Origin: Desulforhopalus sp. | Lineage (GTDB): Bacteria > Desulfobacterota > Desulfobulbia > Desulfobulbales > Desulfocapsaceae | Length of the DNA stretch: 64,000 bases | Assembly: GCA_030247675.1 (NCBI GenBank) | Contig: JAOTRX010000008.1 | Span: 220,486 to 284,485 of the forward strand | Reading direction: 5' to 3' | Shown: piece by piece, positions 26,605 to 35,955 of the stretch | Position numbering within the stretch: the stretch's first letter is position 1 | Layout: each line of letters starts with the position of its first letter | The notes under the pieces: model-generated | What the model was told of the DNA's origin: nothing | What the model saw: only the letters and a program-made list of their open reading frames with translations | Databases searched by the model: none | Translations under genes and position numbers: made by a program

Positions 26605-27384
26605 TTACAGATACGGCAACAGTTTTTCTACAAGCTGATCTATCTGCTCATCAAGCGTACCAGTCAATACCGTTCGTTCTCCCCTGGCCAACGGCGGGAA
26701 AACATTGACAACCTTAGTGGGAGAACCGGGTAGACCTATACAGGCTGGATCAGCTCCGATGGTTTGGGCGCTGAATTTAGCAATTTCCACCTTCTTTGCC
26801 TTCATTTTCCCTTTTATTGAGGGAACCCGAGGCTCATTAATGTTCTTCACCACCGAGAGAAGCACGGGATAGTCGACGGCAACGACATCGTAGCCATCAT
26901 CCATCATTCGCTCAGCAACCAGTCCACCCTCGTTTGCCTCCCGAATCTTCTGCACACACGTCATATAGGGAATACCAAGCCGGGTAGCAAGGCCGGGGCC
27001 GACTTGAGCGGTATCGCCATCAATTGCCTGTTTACCGCATAAAATTAAATCAAAATCACCAATTTTCTTGATTGCATGCTCAAGAGTGTAAGCAGTTGCC
27101 CAAGTATCGGCACCGGCAAAGGAACGATCAGAAATAAGCACTGCATCATCGGCCCCACAGCTAATTGCCTGGCGCAAAACCTCTTCCGCTTGGGGTGGCC
27201 CCATGGTGATAACAACTACCTCACCGCCACATTTTTCCTTTAAGCGCACCGCCTCTTCCAAGGCGTGCTGATCGTAAGGATTCATGATCGACTGCACACC
27301 CTCTCGCGCTAGTGTGTTGGTAACCGGGTCGAGTCGTACATCTTTAGCGTCCGGCACCTGCTTAACGCATACAATAATCTTCAT
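26605..27384 (-). CDS. etfB: Electron transfer flavoprotein beta subunit
   Basis: Nucleotide-binding beta subunit of ETF, 259 residues. Recognised from MKIIVCVKQVPDAKDVRLDP, NPYDQHALEEAVRLKE and the family signature GKQAIDGDTAQVGPGLA followed by VVAVDYPVLLSVVKNINEPR. Partner of the ferredoxin-type EtfA encoded 20 nt downstream, and presumably electron acceptor or donor for the acyl-CoA dehydrogenase encoded just upstream. Confidence 0.96.
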   Translation of the reverse strand: MKIIVCVKQVPDAKDVRLDPVTNTLAREGVQSIMNPYDQHALEEAVRLKEKCGGEVVVITMGPPQAEEVLRQAISCGADDAVLISDRSFAGADTWATAYTLEHAIKKIGDFDLILCGKQAIDGDTAQVGPGLATRLGIPYMTCVQKIREANEGGLVAERMMDDGYDVVAVDYPVLLSVVKNINEPRVPSIKGKMKAKKVEIAKFSAQTIGADPACIGLPGSPTKVVNVFPPLARGERTVLTGTLDEQIDQLVEKLLPYL

Positions 27385-27457
27385 TCAATAACCTACGCAT
27401 AATTACTGTCTATAAAACGTCCAGCCCACTAATCATAAGAATTTCAACACAACCGTC

Positions 27458-28609
27458 TTATGACGAATACTCTTTGTTCAGTTCTTGTCCGATGACATTA
27501 CGCTGAATCTGGTTGGTACCCTCATAAATCTGGAGGATTTTTGCATCTCTCATCATTTTCTCGGCAGGATATTCACACATATAGCCATACCCTCCCAAAA
27601 CCTGAACGGCATCGGTTGTGACCTTCATTGCCACGTCCGTGGCATATACCTTACAGATCGACGATGCCTTTGACATATCCTTGGGATGTGCTTGAATATG
27701 CTTTGCGGCAGCATAAACCAGGGCCCGCGCCGACTCAATACCAATTGCCATATCGGCGAGTATGTGCTGCACCGCCTGGAAGGCAATGATTGGTTTTCCA
27801 AACTGATTTCTCTGTTTAGCGTACTTTACTGCCATGTCGAGGGCGCCCTGGGCGAGGCCCACGCCAAGTGCAGCGATTCCCGGACGTGACAGGTCGAGGG
27901 TTTTCATAACCGTAATAAATCCGGTGCCGGGACGGCCAACCATCCGGTCTTTGGGGATACGGCAGTCTTTAAAAATCAACTCAGTAGTGGAAGAGGCCCT
28001 GATACCCATCTTCTTTTCCTTGGGCCCACAACTAAAACCGGGGTCGCCCTCTTCAACTACAAACAAAGATGCTCCACGCGGACCTCGGCTCCGGTCGGTT
28101 ATCGCCACCACTGTATATATTTGCGCCTCACCACCGTTGGTTATCCATTGTTTTGTGCCATTTAACACCCAGTAGTCGCCATCTTCAACTGCCGTTGTCT
28201 GGATGCCGGAGGCATCTGAACCGGCGTTTGCCTCTGTCAAACCAAAGGCTCCGAACTTTTTGCCGGATGCGACATCAGGCAGGTACTTCTGCTTCATTTC
28301 CGGGGAACCGGCGATAATGATAGGATATACCCCAAGAAAATTAGCGGAAAAGGCTGTCCCGACCCCGATACAACCTCGACCCAGCTGCTCGACCGTGAGT
28401 ACTATATCGAAACAGCCGCCACCAAATCCACCATACTCCTCGGGAATCGGAACACCGAAAAGGTCGGCTTGCGCCATTTCATTGAGGATCTGTCGCGGGA
28501 ATTCGTGCCGCTCATCAAGCTCGGCACGATGAGGAATAATTCGTTCATCAGTGATCTGTCTTGCTGTATCAACGATCATCTGTTGTTCTTCTGACAAGAA
28601 ATAATCCAT
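27458..28609 (-). CDS. Acyl-CoA dehydrogenase
   Basis: FAD enzyme of the short-chain acyl-CoA dehydrogenase type, 383 residues. FGLTEANAGSDASGIQTTA and WITNGG are the FAD/substrate signatures; the catalytic Glu is in QIYEGTNQIQRNVI; QVLGGYGYMCEYPAEKMMRD is standard. The start is ATG 28609 (MDYFLSEEQQM) with GGAG upstream. It stands between fabH and etfB in the fatty acid synthesis operon. With the ferredoxin-type ETF it may reduce an enoyl-CoA or oxidise a short acyl-CoA; substrate cannot be read from sequence. No fabI/fabK-type enoyl reductase is in the window. Confidence 0.94.
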   Translation of the reverse strand: MDYFLSEEQQMIVDTARQITDERIIPHRAELDERHEFPRQILNEMAQADLFGVPIPEEYGGFGGGCFDIVLTVEQLGRGCIGVGTAFSANFLGVYPIIIAGSPEMKQKYLPDVASGKKFGAFGLTEANAGSDASGIQTTAVEDGDYWVLNGTKQWITNGGEAQIYTVVAITDRSRGPRGASLFVVEEGDPGFSCGPKEKKMGIRASSTTELIFKDCRIPKDRMVGRPGTGFITVMKTLDLSRPGIAALGVGLAQGALDMAVKYAKQRNQFGKPIIAFQAVQHILADMAIGIESARALVYAAAKHIQAHPKDMSKASSICKVYATDVAMKVTTDAVQVLGGYGYMCEYPAEKMMRDAKILQIYEGTNQIQRNVIGQELNKEYSS

Positions 28610-28624
28610 TCTCAATTCTCCAGT

Positions 28625-29599
28625 TTACCACTTAATCAGAGTTGCGCCCCAAGTGAAGCCACCGCCGAAGGAACAAAATAACACCGTTTCCCCCTCCACC
28701 AGCAAACCGCCCCGATTGGCCTCATCAAGGGCGATGGGAATCGATGCAGCGGATGTATTACCATACTTGGAAACGTTTATAAATACCTTACTCCGGGGGA
28801 TGTCCAGGCGTTCAATGAGGTTGCTCAGAATCCGCATATTCGCCTGATGCGGTATGACAAAGTTGACCGAACCCAGAGCTACACCATGCTTTTGCAGGAG
28901 CCCGCGGATTGAATCCTCCATGGCCCTGACCGCATGTTTAAACACCTCACGACCTTCCATCTGAATATATGCCCCGCTATTGCCGGGGACAAGAAGATCA
29001 GGATTGGAACTTTCGGGAGCGTGCATGTACAACAGATCCCAGAGGCTTCCATCAGAGAGCAGATTAGACCCTATGACTCCACGCGAGGAGTCAGAATAGC
29101 CGAACACCGCTGCCCCTGCCCCATCACCAAAAAGAATACAGGTGTTCCGATCCTGCCAATTCAATCGGCCCGAAAGGGTCTCGGCACCGATCACCAAAAC
29201 CTTCATGGAATGGTCGGAACGAATATATTTATCAGCAATATCGAGACCATACAAAAATCCAGAGCATGCCGCATTCAGATCAAAGGCAAATGCATTTACC
29301 GCACCGATTTCTTTCTGAACAAAACAGGCACTGGACGGCATCAGCATGTGTGAGCTGATCGTGCCAACGATGATAAGCCCCACATCTTCCGCAGCTACCC
29401 CAGCCGAAGCCAAGGCCTTTCGCGCGGCATTTGCCGCCAACTGGTACGTTTGTTCGCCTTTCCCGCCAATGTGCCTGCTTTCAATGCCTGTTCTGGTCTT
29501 AATCCACTCAGCACTCGTGTCGACAATGGTCTCAATTTCTGCATTGGTGAGGATCCTCTCAGGCAGACAAGATCCGGTGCCTAAAACAACAGTCCCCAT
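28625..29599 (-). CDS. fabH: Beta-ketoacyl-ACP synthase III (FabH)
   Basis: Starts fatty acid synthesis by condensing acyl-CoA with malonyl-ACP. Triad Cys (LNAACSGFLYGLD), His (VIPHQANMRI) and Asn (VSKYGNTSAASIPIALDEA, N in GNTSAAS) present; 324 residues. Its ATG overlaps the plsX stop by one base. Followed, unusually, by acd-etfBA instead of fabD. Confidence 0.97.
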   Translation of the reverse strand: MGTVVLGTGSCLPERILTNAEIETIVDTSAEWIKTRTGIESRHIGGKGEQTYQLAANAARKALASAGVAAEDVGLIIVGTISSHMLMPSSACFVQKEIGAVNAFAFDLNAACSGFLYGLDIADKYIRSDHSMKVLVIGAETLSGRLNWQDRNTCILFGDGAGAAVFGYSDSSRGVIGSNLLSDGSLWDLLYMHAPESSNPDLLVPGNSGAYIQMEGREVFKHAVRAMEDSIRGLLQKHGVALGSVNFVIPHQANMRILSNLIERLDIPRSKVFINVSKYGNTSAASIPIALDEANRGGLLVEGETVLFCSFGGGFTWGATLIKW

Positions 29600-30618
29600 C
29601 AGTTCTCCAGTTGCGCGACGTTCTTACTTGCGGCCAGGTTTTCGAGTATATCCTGGTTAATATTGCGTTTGACCATCTTTTCCGCTTCAAGAATGGCATT
29701 CTTGATGGCCTGCGAACTTGATTTTCCGTGGCAGATAATTCCAACTCCATCAACACCGAGAAGCGGAGCCCCACCATATTCGGCGTAATCGACGCGCTTG
29801 CGAAAAGACCGAAAGGCGTGCCTCGCCAAAAAATAGCCAATTTTTGCCGAAAAAGACTTAAGGATCTCATCGCGAAGCATCAACATCGCCGCTTCAGCTA
29901 ACCCTTCACTTACCTTCAGGCAAATATTACCAACAAAGCCATCGCAAACAATAACGTCGACATTGCCCTGAAACACATCGCGCCCCTCAACATTGCCGAT
30001 GAAGTTCAAAGAACTCTTTTCCAGCAGAGGATATGTTTCCTTTATAAGACTGTTGCCCTTGCCGGTTTCCTCACCAATAGTCAATAAGCCGACTCGCGGG
30101 TTATTGATATCAATGATTCGGGAAAATGCAGAGGCCATAATGGCAAACTGGAAGAGGTGCTGCGGGCGGCAATCGACATTGGCGCCGATATCCATTAATA
30201 CAACCGGCTTTTTCAAGGTAGGAAAAATTGATGCGATCCCAGGACGAGATATCGTGCCAAGGCGGCCAAGCTTACGGATGGCCGCTGCCATCGTCGCCCC
30301 TGAATTACCTGCACTTACGGCGGCATCGGCTTCTCCTCTGCGCACCAGATCAAACGCGACCATTACCGACGCGTCCTTCTTTTTCTTCACAGCATCAACA
30401 GGGTGCTCATTCATCTCAATTACTTGTGATGAATGAACAATCTTGATCCGCTCCGAAGCTTTCTTGTCAGGGGAAAGGGAATCGAGATGCTTTTGCAACA
30501 GACCTTCATCTCCGACCAAAGTCACACAGAGACCCGCCTGTTCTACAGCCAGCAGTGCCCCGGCAATCAATTCCTCGTGACCATGGTCTCCCCCCATGGC
30601 ATCCAGGGCTATTTGCAC
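29599..30618 (-). CDS. plsX: Phosphate acyltransferase PlsX
   Basis: Converts acyl-ACP to acyl-phosphate for phospholipid synthesis. Recognised from MQIALDAMGGDHGHEELIAG, VSAGNSGATMAAA and GNVEGRDVFQGNVDVIVCDG. 339 residues, full length. It lies 10 nt after rpmF and overlaps fabH by one base; rpmF-plsX-fabH is a conserved order in many bacteria. Confidence 0.97.
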   Translation of the reverse strand: MQIALDAMGGDHGHEELIAGALLAVEQAGLCVTLVGDEGLLQKHLDSLSPDKKASERIKIVHSSQVIEMNEHPVDAVKKKKDASVMVAFDLVRRGEADAAVSAGNSGATMAAAIRKLGRLGTISRPGIASIFPTLKKPVVLMDIGANVDCRPQHLFQFAIMASAFSRIIDINNPRVGLLTIGEETGKGNSLIKETYPLLEKSSLNFIGNVEGRDVFQGNVDVIVCDGFVGNICLKVSEGLAEAAMLMLRDEILKSFSAKIGYFLARHAFRSFRKRVDYAEYGGAPLLGVDGVGIICHGKSSSQAIKNAILEAEKMVKRNINQDILENLAASKNVAQLEN

Positions 30619-30627
30619 AACTCTCTC

Positions 30628-30816
30628 CTAAGCGATTTCAGTGTCGAGAACAAAAACAGTCCTGCTTTTGTATTTCCCACAGCTCCCGCAAACACGATGC
30701 GGTTCTTTAGGCTCGCCACAATCACTGCATACAGACAAGCCAGGGGCAGTCAGTGCGTCATGGGAACGTCGAAGCCTGGTACGGGAATGAGAATGACGTC
30801 TTTTAGGTAAGGCCAT
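30628..30816 (-). CDS. rpmF: 50S ribosomal protein L32
   Basis: 62-residue bL32: ALPKRRHSHSRTRLRRSHDA, then a zinc-type Cys set (CSDCGEPKEPHRVCGSCGKY, C-x2-C and C-x2-C). The presence of all four Cys marks the zinc-binding form. ATG 30816 is preceded by GGAGGT; the TTG further upstream is part of that site. Confidence 0.96.
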   Translation of the reverse strand: MALPKRRHSHSRTRLRRSHDALTAPGLSVCSDCGEPKEPHRVCGSCGKYKSRTVFVLDTEIA

Positions 30817-30857
30817 TGTAACCTCCAAAACTGGTATGAATCATACCATTGAATTTT

Positions 30858-31373
30858 TTATTGATTTTTGAGCTTTTTAAGAACGGCAAAGGGTGAAGCG
30901 CCATCACTTGGATTACATCGGCAGGTCTCCCTGCTCAAGACGACTCCACAACCAGCACAAATTCCTCTGCACTCCTCACTACATACATTCTTTACAGGAA
31001 CAGCGAGCAACGCTTGCTCCCGCAAGATTTCTTCAACTTCAATAACCGGCTCTGCCAGATACAGCGTCAGAGCATCTTCATCACTGCACTCTTGTTCAAC
31101 AGACTCGAAATCGTCTTCCTGACGCGTAGTAACCAAATACGAAAACTCGCTCAGCAATCGTTTTTCGAATACCTCACCACATCTATCGCAAACGAGGTTA
31201 TATCTGCCATCCATCTCTCCCTTTAGAACTACCGTCTCTTTATCTTGTCGGGACACTGCGATAGTGGCGGTTGCAGCAACAATCGAGCTTGTCTCTGTGC
31301 TCGGAAACCATTGACTGTCGACAATGGCATAGCGACGGGTTTTTGCAGTAATTTCGTCAAAAAGCAATCTCAT
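30858..31373 (-). CDS. yceD: YceD/DUF177 family protein
   Basis: Homologue of YceD, a family nearly always encoded directly before rpmF and thought to bear on 23S rRNA accumulation or ribosome assembly. The core YNLVCDRCGEVFEKRL and CSEECRGICAGCGVVLSRETCRC form paired Cys motifs. About 171 residues from ATG 31373 (the frame opens six bases earlier with a TTG). First gene of the long leftward array yceD-rpmF-plsX-fab. Confidence 0.92.
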   Translation of the reverse strand: MRLLFDEITAKTRRYAIVDSQWFPSTETSSIVAATATIAVSRQDKETVVLKGEMDGRYNLVCDRCGEVFEKRLLSEFSYLVTTRQEDDFESVEQECSDEDALTLYLAEPVIEVEEILREQALLAVPVKNVCSEECRGICAGCGVVLSRETCRCNPSDGASPFAVLKKLKNQ

Positions 31374-31564
31374 AACCAAAAAATAAATCGAAATGAACGA
31401 CAGTTTAAAAATAAAAAGAAAGGAAAAATAAACAATTTCTCAAATATTGGCTAGAAAAAAAAGACTTGAGGAGAAAAACTGCCTGGAGGGTTAACCCGAC
31501 AACAACCTTTTATATGGCAAAAAACTGAGGAGAAAAAAGTAAATACCCCACTTCCGCACCACTT

Positions 31565-32014
31565 TTACATCACATGGGCCAAACGCTCAGAGCTTTTCTT
31601 CAGCCTCAAGGAAAGCCTGCCAAGCGCCCATTTAAGTACCTTTACAGCAAGAGAAGGGTGGACTTCAGTCAACTCGGCAAATGACTGACGAGATAAGGAT
31701 AACAAGCGGCAATCGACAACCGCGGAAAGCATTGATCCTCGCGTCTGAGCTTCCAGCAAGCCACCCTCGCCGATGGGTGCGCCAGGATCGAGCAGGGCAA
31801 CTACCTGCATTCGATCAGCAAATCCGGTAAATTTCTGCACGGCAACCCTGCCGGCAACCAGCACATACAAACAATCCGCCGAGTCGTTTATTGAATAAAG
31901 AGCATCTCCCGCCGCGACTGAAGTGATCTCCATAACCCGCAACAAGGCTTCAACATCGGCCTTATCAAGAAAGGGAAAACACCCCTGATGGAGTTCGGAG
32001 CTATATTCAACCAT
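31565..32014 (-). CDS. Cyclic-nucleotide-binding domain protein in the mla operon
   Basis: Single CNB (CRP-type) sensor domain of 149 residues without a DNA-binding helix-turn-helix. Seen: LYSINDSADCLYVLVAGRVAV, GAPIGEGGLLEAQTRGSML (phosphate-binding-cassette-like; the usual GE then R-A/S pattern is GEGGLLEAQTRGS), then a long helix and a basic tail. It begins 7 nt after the mlaC stop, so it is co-transcribed with the Mla genes. It may tune lipid transport in response to a nucleotide or act as a protein-binding module; function unknown. Confidence 0.8.
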   Translation of the reverse strand: MVEYSSELHQGCFPFLDKADVEALLRVMEITSVAAGDALYSINDSADCLYVLVAGRVAVQKFTGFADRMQVVALLDPGAPIGEGGLLEAQTRGSMLSAVVDCRLLSLSRQSFAELTEVHPSLAVKVLKWALGRLSLRLKKSSERLAHVM

Positions 32015-32021
32015 ACCCCGC

Positions 32022-32630
32022 CTAGTTCAACTCCGTAGAAAACGAACTGACCTTTTCTTCCATAACCTTAACAAGTCCTTCATAATTATCTTTACGGAGG
32101 ATGGCTTTGAACTGTTCCTGATAATTCCTGACCAAGCTGACGCCCTCGATGTTAATATCGTAAACCATCCACCGCGCATCGGTCTTTCTCATGATATAGT
32201 GGATGGGGATTTTTGTCCCGGCATTGTCGAGAAGAACCGACACCTGTCCTCTTTCCTCTTTGATTGTCTCTCCTGAATACTCAATGGTCTGGCCTGAATA
32301 ACTTTCGAGCTTGCCAATGTAGACATTTTCCAGGAGCTTGGTCATCAGCCTGGTGAAATTATCGCGTTCCTTATCGTCGATATCATTCCACGTCTTGCCA
32401 AGCACCCTTTTTGACATCTCCCGAAAATCGAAGCCATTTTTAATGAGAGTCATTATTTTATCCCGTCTCACAGTGCGATTTTCATCACCTTTGAGACTTG
32501 CATCGCCCAACATGGCGGTCAGATCCGTGAGAATGGGACGCAAATCAGCAGTGGGCCCATTATCCGCCGAGACTGCGGAAGGAGTGGAAAAAGCCAGGAA
32601 CATCGATAACAATAGAATTATTTTTTTCAT
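32022..32630 (-). CDS. mlaC: MlaC-type periplasmic phospholipid carrier
   Basis: Shuttles phospholipid between the outer-membrane side and the MlaFED complex. Signal peptide KKIILLLSMFLAFSTPSAVSA, then the MlaC/Ttg2D core (FDFREMSKRVLGKTWNDI, FTRLMTKLLENVYIGKLESY, WMVYDINIEGVSLVRNYQEQ, FKAIL). 202 residues, typical. In order after mlaE-mlaF-mlaD. Confidence 0.93.
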   Translation of the reverse strand: MKKIILLLSMFLAFSTPSAVSADNGPTADLRPILTDLTAMLGDASLKGDENRTVRRDKIMTLIKNGFDFREMSKRVLGKTWNDIDDKERDNFTRLMTKLLENVYIGKLESYSGQTIEYSGETIKEERGQVSVLLDNAGTKIPIHYIMRKTDARWMVYDINIEGVSLVRNYQEQFKAILRKDNYEGLVKVMEEKVSSFSTELN

Positions 32631-32684
32631 AATATTTATAGAATGTTAGACAGTTATATTTTTCACTAACAGAGAAACATCTCT

Positions 32685-33134
32685 CTATTTGGCACTGCCA
32701 AAGGCAAATTTACTGATGAGCGATTCAAGGTCGACGGAAGATTCCGTCTCCCTGATGATGTCTCCCGGTTTAAAGAGTTTCTCGTCGCCGCCAAGGTTCA
32801 GCTGGATATATTTGTCACCAATGATTCCCTGGGATTTCACTGAGGCGATGGTGTCGACGGGTACTTTCAGGGTATTCTCCAACCGAAGTGAAAGCAGAGC
32901 CGTTTCCGAATCACTCAAGGCAATCGTGTCAATCTCACCCACCGTCACCCCGGCGACCTGAACCACCGCACCCTTTTTAATTCCCGAAACATTATCAAAT
33001 TCCGCCCTCAACACATAGGTACTGCCCTGGCGGAGAAAGGGCACTTCACCCAATTGCAGGGCCAGATAGACAAAGGCCCCGAAACCTATAAGCATAAACG
33101 ATCCGACTGCCAACTCTAATGTATTTTGTTTCAT
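32685..33134 (-). CDS. mlaD: MlaD-type MCE domain protein
   Basis: Membrane-anchored MCE protein that forms the periplasmic ring of the Mla transporter. One N-terminal helix (LAVGSFMLIGFGAFVYLAL) is followed by an MCE domain (YVLRAEFDNVSGIKKGAVVQ, VAGVTVGEI, GIIGDKYIQLNLG). 149 residues from ATG 33134; a longer frame exists, but this ATG forms an ATGA overlap with the mlaF stop and has GGTGG upstream. Standard length. Confidence 0.94.
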   Translation of the reverse strand: MKQNTLELAVGSFMLIGFGAFVYLALQLGEVPFLRQGSTYVLRAEFDNVSGIKKGAVVQVAGVTVGEIDTIALSDSETALLSLRLENTLKVPVDTIASVKSQGIIGDKYIQLNLGGDEKLFKPGDIIRETESSVDLESLISKFAFGSAK

Positions 33135-33913
33135 TTTTCCACCAGGTGACTTTGATAGATGTCTCCCATCGTCATTTTCACAAACTCCTGAATATGTGGT
33201 TTCTCCGACCACTGAATCGCGTCAGGACTGTCGAAGACATCCATTGCCCCGTTGTTAAGTATAACGACTTGGTCTGCTAAGTTAAAAATCTTGGGGATAT
33301 CGTGGCTGACAATGACTGAGGTAAATCCGAATTCGGCCTGAGTTCTGGCAAACAGGTGATATATCTCCCGAGTCATCACCGGATCCAAACCAGTGGTCGG
33401 CTCATCAAAGAGCATTATGCTCGGCTTAAGCTGCATAGCACGTGCCAAACCAACTCTTTTCTGCATACCGCCGCTCAACTGAGCAGGATACTTTTCCTCG
33501 TGCCCGGCCAGTTCAAATTGGGCAAGGGAGGCTTCAACAATTTGCCGAATTTCCCCTTCGTTTTTTTGGGTTCGCTCTCTCAGGGGCAAGGCAACGTTTT
33601 CAAAAACCGTGAGGGAATCAAAGAGGGCAGATCCCTGGAAAAGCACACCGAACTGGGTGCGCAAACTCTCCAAAGCCCTGCCATGGGCCCCGGTAATATC
33701 TTGGCCATGAACAAACACCTGCCCGGAATCGGCACGCATCAAGCCCAATACCAGTTTGAGAGTGACACTTTTCCCCTGACCGCTGCCCCCGGCAATAACC
33801 GTGGTTTTCCCGGCCGGAATAGAAAAACTTACCCCATCGAGAACCGTTTGTACCCCACCGTTGCGTTTGGCAAATGTCTTCACGACATTTATAAATTCGA
33901 TAGCCGCAGGCAT
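33131..33913 (-). CDS. mlaF: Mla ABC transporter ATPase
   Basis: ATPase that powers phospholipid transport. Walker A GGSGQGKSVTLKL, signature LSGGMQKRVGLARAM, Walker B IMLFDEPTTGLDP and switch His in VIVSHDIPKIF are all present; 260 residues. One-base overlap with mlaE, 4-base overlap with mlaD. Confidence 0.96.
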   Translation of the reverse strand: MPAAIEFINVVKTFAKRNGGVQTVLDGVSFSIPAGKTTVIAGGSGQGKSVTLKLVLGLMRADSGQVFVHGQDITGAHGRALESLRTQFGVLFQGSALFDSLTVFENVALPLRERTQKNEGEIRQIVEASLAQFELAGHEEKYPAQLSGGMQKRVGLARAMQLKPSIMLFDEPTTGLDPVMTREIYHLFARTQAEFGFTSVIVSHDIPKIFNLADQVVILNNGAMDVFDSPDAIQWSEKPHIQEFVKMTMGDIYQSHLVEK

Positions 33914-34704
33914 TAGAGAAGCACCGCTGTCAGGAGATAATCAAACACTAAGACGGAAATAGATGAAAGAACGACCGCCTGAGTTGTCACCCGGCTGACG
34001 CTTTCCGCACCAAAACCGGCGCCGCGTATCTCCCGGACAAAATAGCCGCGTCCAGCGCAAATCCAGACAACGAGCAAGGCAAAGACAAAGGATTTGATGA
34101 CTCCCAAGCGAATGTCATGGTTGGTGACACTGCTCTGCATTCCCTGAATATAACTGCCGGGACTGACATCCATGAGTCCCACTCCTGCCACGTATCCGCC
34201 GGCAATGCCTACCACATCAAACACCGCCGTGAGCAAGGGAATAGATATAAACATCGCGAGAAACTTCGGTGTGATAAAATAACGGAAGGGGTCAATAGCC
34301 ATGCAATCCAAGGCATCGATCTGCTCGGAAATTCGCATAATGCCTAATTCGGCGCACATAGCCGACCCAGCTCGACCGGCCACCATTAAAGCGGTGAGCA
34401 CTGGTCCAAGCTCCATGATAAGGGTCAAGGATACAGCTGAGCCAAGCATTCCCGCAGCCCCGAATTTGTTCAGAGAATAGTATCCCTGCAAACCAAGGAC
34501 CATACCCGTGGACGCCGCAGTAAAGAATATCACTGCCAAGGACCCGAAACCAATGAAATGTACCTGGCGAACAAGTTCGCGAAAGCGAAAAGGCTGCCTA
34601 AACACCCCGCGCAGGGCCTTCATCAGAAAAACCGTCATTTTCCCGATATCAGTTACGATATACAGCCCTGTATTACCAAGGTTTTTTAGAGGATTGCCGT
34701 TCAT
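33913..34704 (-). CDS. mlaE: Mla ABC transporter permease
   Basis: MlaE/YrbE permease. It has the family core SGMVLGLQGYYSLNKFG-like segment (STGMVLGLQGYYSLNKFGA), AGRAGSAMCAELGIMRISEQ and IDALDCMAIDPFRY, and 5-6 membrane segments. About 263 residues from ATG 34704; the TTG at 34725 is in frame without support. First gene of mlaEFDC-CNB; about 195 bp separate it from yejE. Confidence 0.95.
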   Translation of the reverse strand: MNGNPLKNLGNTGLYIVTDIGKMTVFLMKALRGVFRQPFRFRELVRQVHFIGFGSLAVIFFTAASTGMVLGLQGYYSLNKFGAAGMLGSAVSLTLIMELGPVLTALMVAGRAGSAMCAELGIMRISEQIDALDCMAIDPFRYFITPKFLAMFISIPLLTAVFDVVGIAGGYVAGVGLMDVSPGSYIQGMQSSVTNHDIRLGVIKSFVFALLVVWICAGRGYFVREIRGAGFGAESVSRVTTQAVVLSSISVLVFDYLLTAVLL

Positions 34705-34899
34705 AGTGATGACATCCCGCAACACCCACTTAAAGGAAGGATGAACCAGGGTGAAAAGTGCCCCAGAAAGATACGCCTTACCATATTCTTTGCTTTTGCA
34801 GAAGTCAATGCCCGGAAATTACTAACAGATAGCGAAACAAAAAAAAGGAACCCGCGGTGAAAAAACCTTATAGGCAATCCCCATCGATGGCCGAGAGGG

Positions 34900-35955
34900 C
34901 TAATCTTTTCGTGGGTCCAAGGTTTCACGCAGCGCCTCGCCAATGAAAATAAGCAAAACCAGTGTCCCGACAAGTACCAAGAAAGTTGCAAGGGAAAGCC
35001 ACCAAGCCTCAAGATTGGCCTTCCCCTGGGCCAGCAATTCCCCAAGACTTGGTGTTGAGGGCGGCACTCCCAAACCAAGGAAATCAAGACTGGTAAGGGC
35101 AAGGATCGCAGCGGAAATGCGGAAAGGAAGAAAGGTTAATACCGGAGTCATGCCGTTTGGCAGGAGATGTCGCCACATGATAGTTATATTCCCAACACCA
35201 AGGGCCTTGGCCGCTTTCACATAGTCAAGATTTCTCCCCCGGAGAAATTCAGCCCGCACATAATCCGACAAACCCATCCAGCTGAATAGCGACAGCAGCA
35301 CCAGCAATAGCAAAAAACTCGGCTTAAAAATTGAGGCAAAAATTATCAAAAGATACAACTCGGGCATAGCTCCCCAAATTTCAATGAAACGTTGCGCCAA
35401 AAGGTCCGTGCGACCACCAAAATAGCCCTGGATCGCTCCGGCAATAATGCCCACCGTGGTACCAACCATGGTAAGGGCGAGCCCAAAAAGGATGCTCAGG
35501 CGAAAGCCATAAATGATTCGTGCCAGGACATCTCGACCACGGTCATCGGTTCCAAGAAAATTTTCTCTGGTCGGTGGCGAGGGTACCGGGCCGGCTATCT
35601 CTTGGTTGATGGTGTTATAGCTATGTCGATTTAAAGGAAAAAGAATCCAGTTTCCCGGTTTTATCAGCCTCTCCATTATAAATGGATCTTTGTAATCGGT
35701 GGCTGTCTCGAAATCGCCACCGAAGGTAGTTTCCGGATAGGAGATAAGGATCGGGAAATACACCCTTCCCTGGTAACCGATCGCCAAAGGCACGTCATTA
35801 CTGAGAACTTCAGCCACCATGCTGAGAGCAAAAAGGCTGATGAAGATCAAAAGGCTGTAATAGCCGCGTTTGTTTCTCCTGAAACGCTGCCAGCTTTTTT
35901 CGCAGCGCTTGGCTGCAGCGCCGCTGCAGCTCTTTCCGGAACGCGCGTTATGCAT
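34900..35955 (-). CDS. yejE: Peptide ABC transporter permease YejE
   Basis: Inner-membrane permease of the oligopeptide/microcin C type. A short basic N-terminus, a helix (GYYSLLIFISLFALSMV), the long periplasmic insert typical of YejE (YPETTFGGDFETATDYKDP), then the DppC-type core with GTDDRGRDVLARIIYGFRLS and the EAA loop VKAAKALGVGNITIMWRHLL. The ATG at 35955 overlaps the yejB stop by 8 nt. The substrate-binding YejA and ATPase YejF are not adjacent. Confidence 0.93.
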   Translation of the reverse strand: MHNARSGKSCSGAAAKRCEKSWQRFRRNKRGYYSLLIFISLFALSMVAEVLSNDVPLAIGYQGRVYFPILISYPETTFGGDFETATDYKDPFIMERLIKPGNWILFPLNRHSYNTINQEIAGPVPSPPTRENFLGTDDRGRDVLARIIYGFRLSILFGLALTMVGTTVGIIAGAIQGYFGGRTDLLAQRFIEIWGAMPELYLLIIFASIFKPSFLLLLVLLSLFSWMGLSDYVRAEFLRGRNLDYVKAAKALGVGNITIMWRHLLPNGMTPVLTFLPFRISAAILALTSLDFLGLGVPPSTPSLGELLAQGKANLEAWWLSLATFLVLVGTLVLLIFIGEALRETLDPRKD

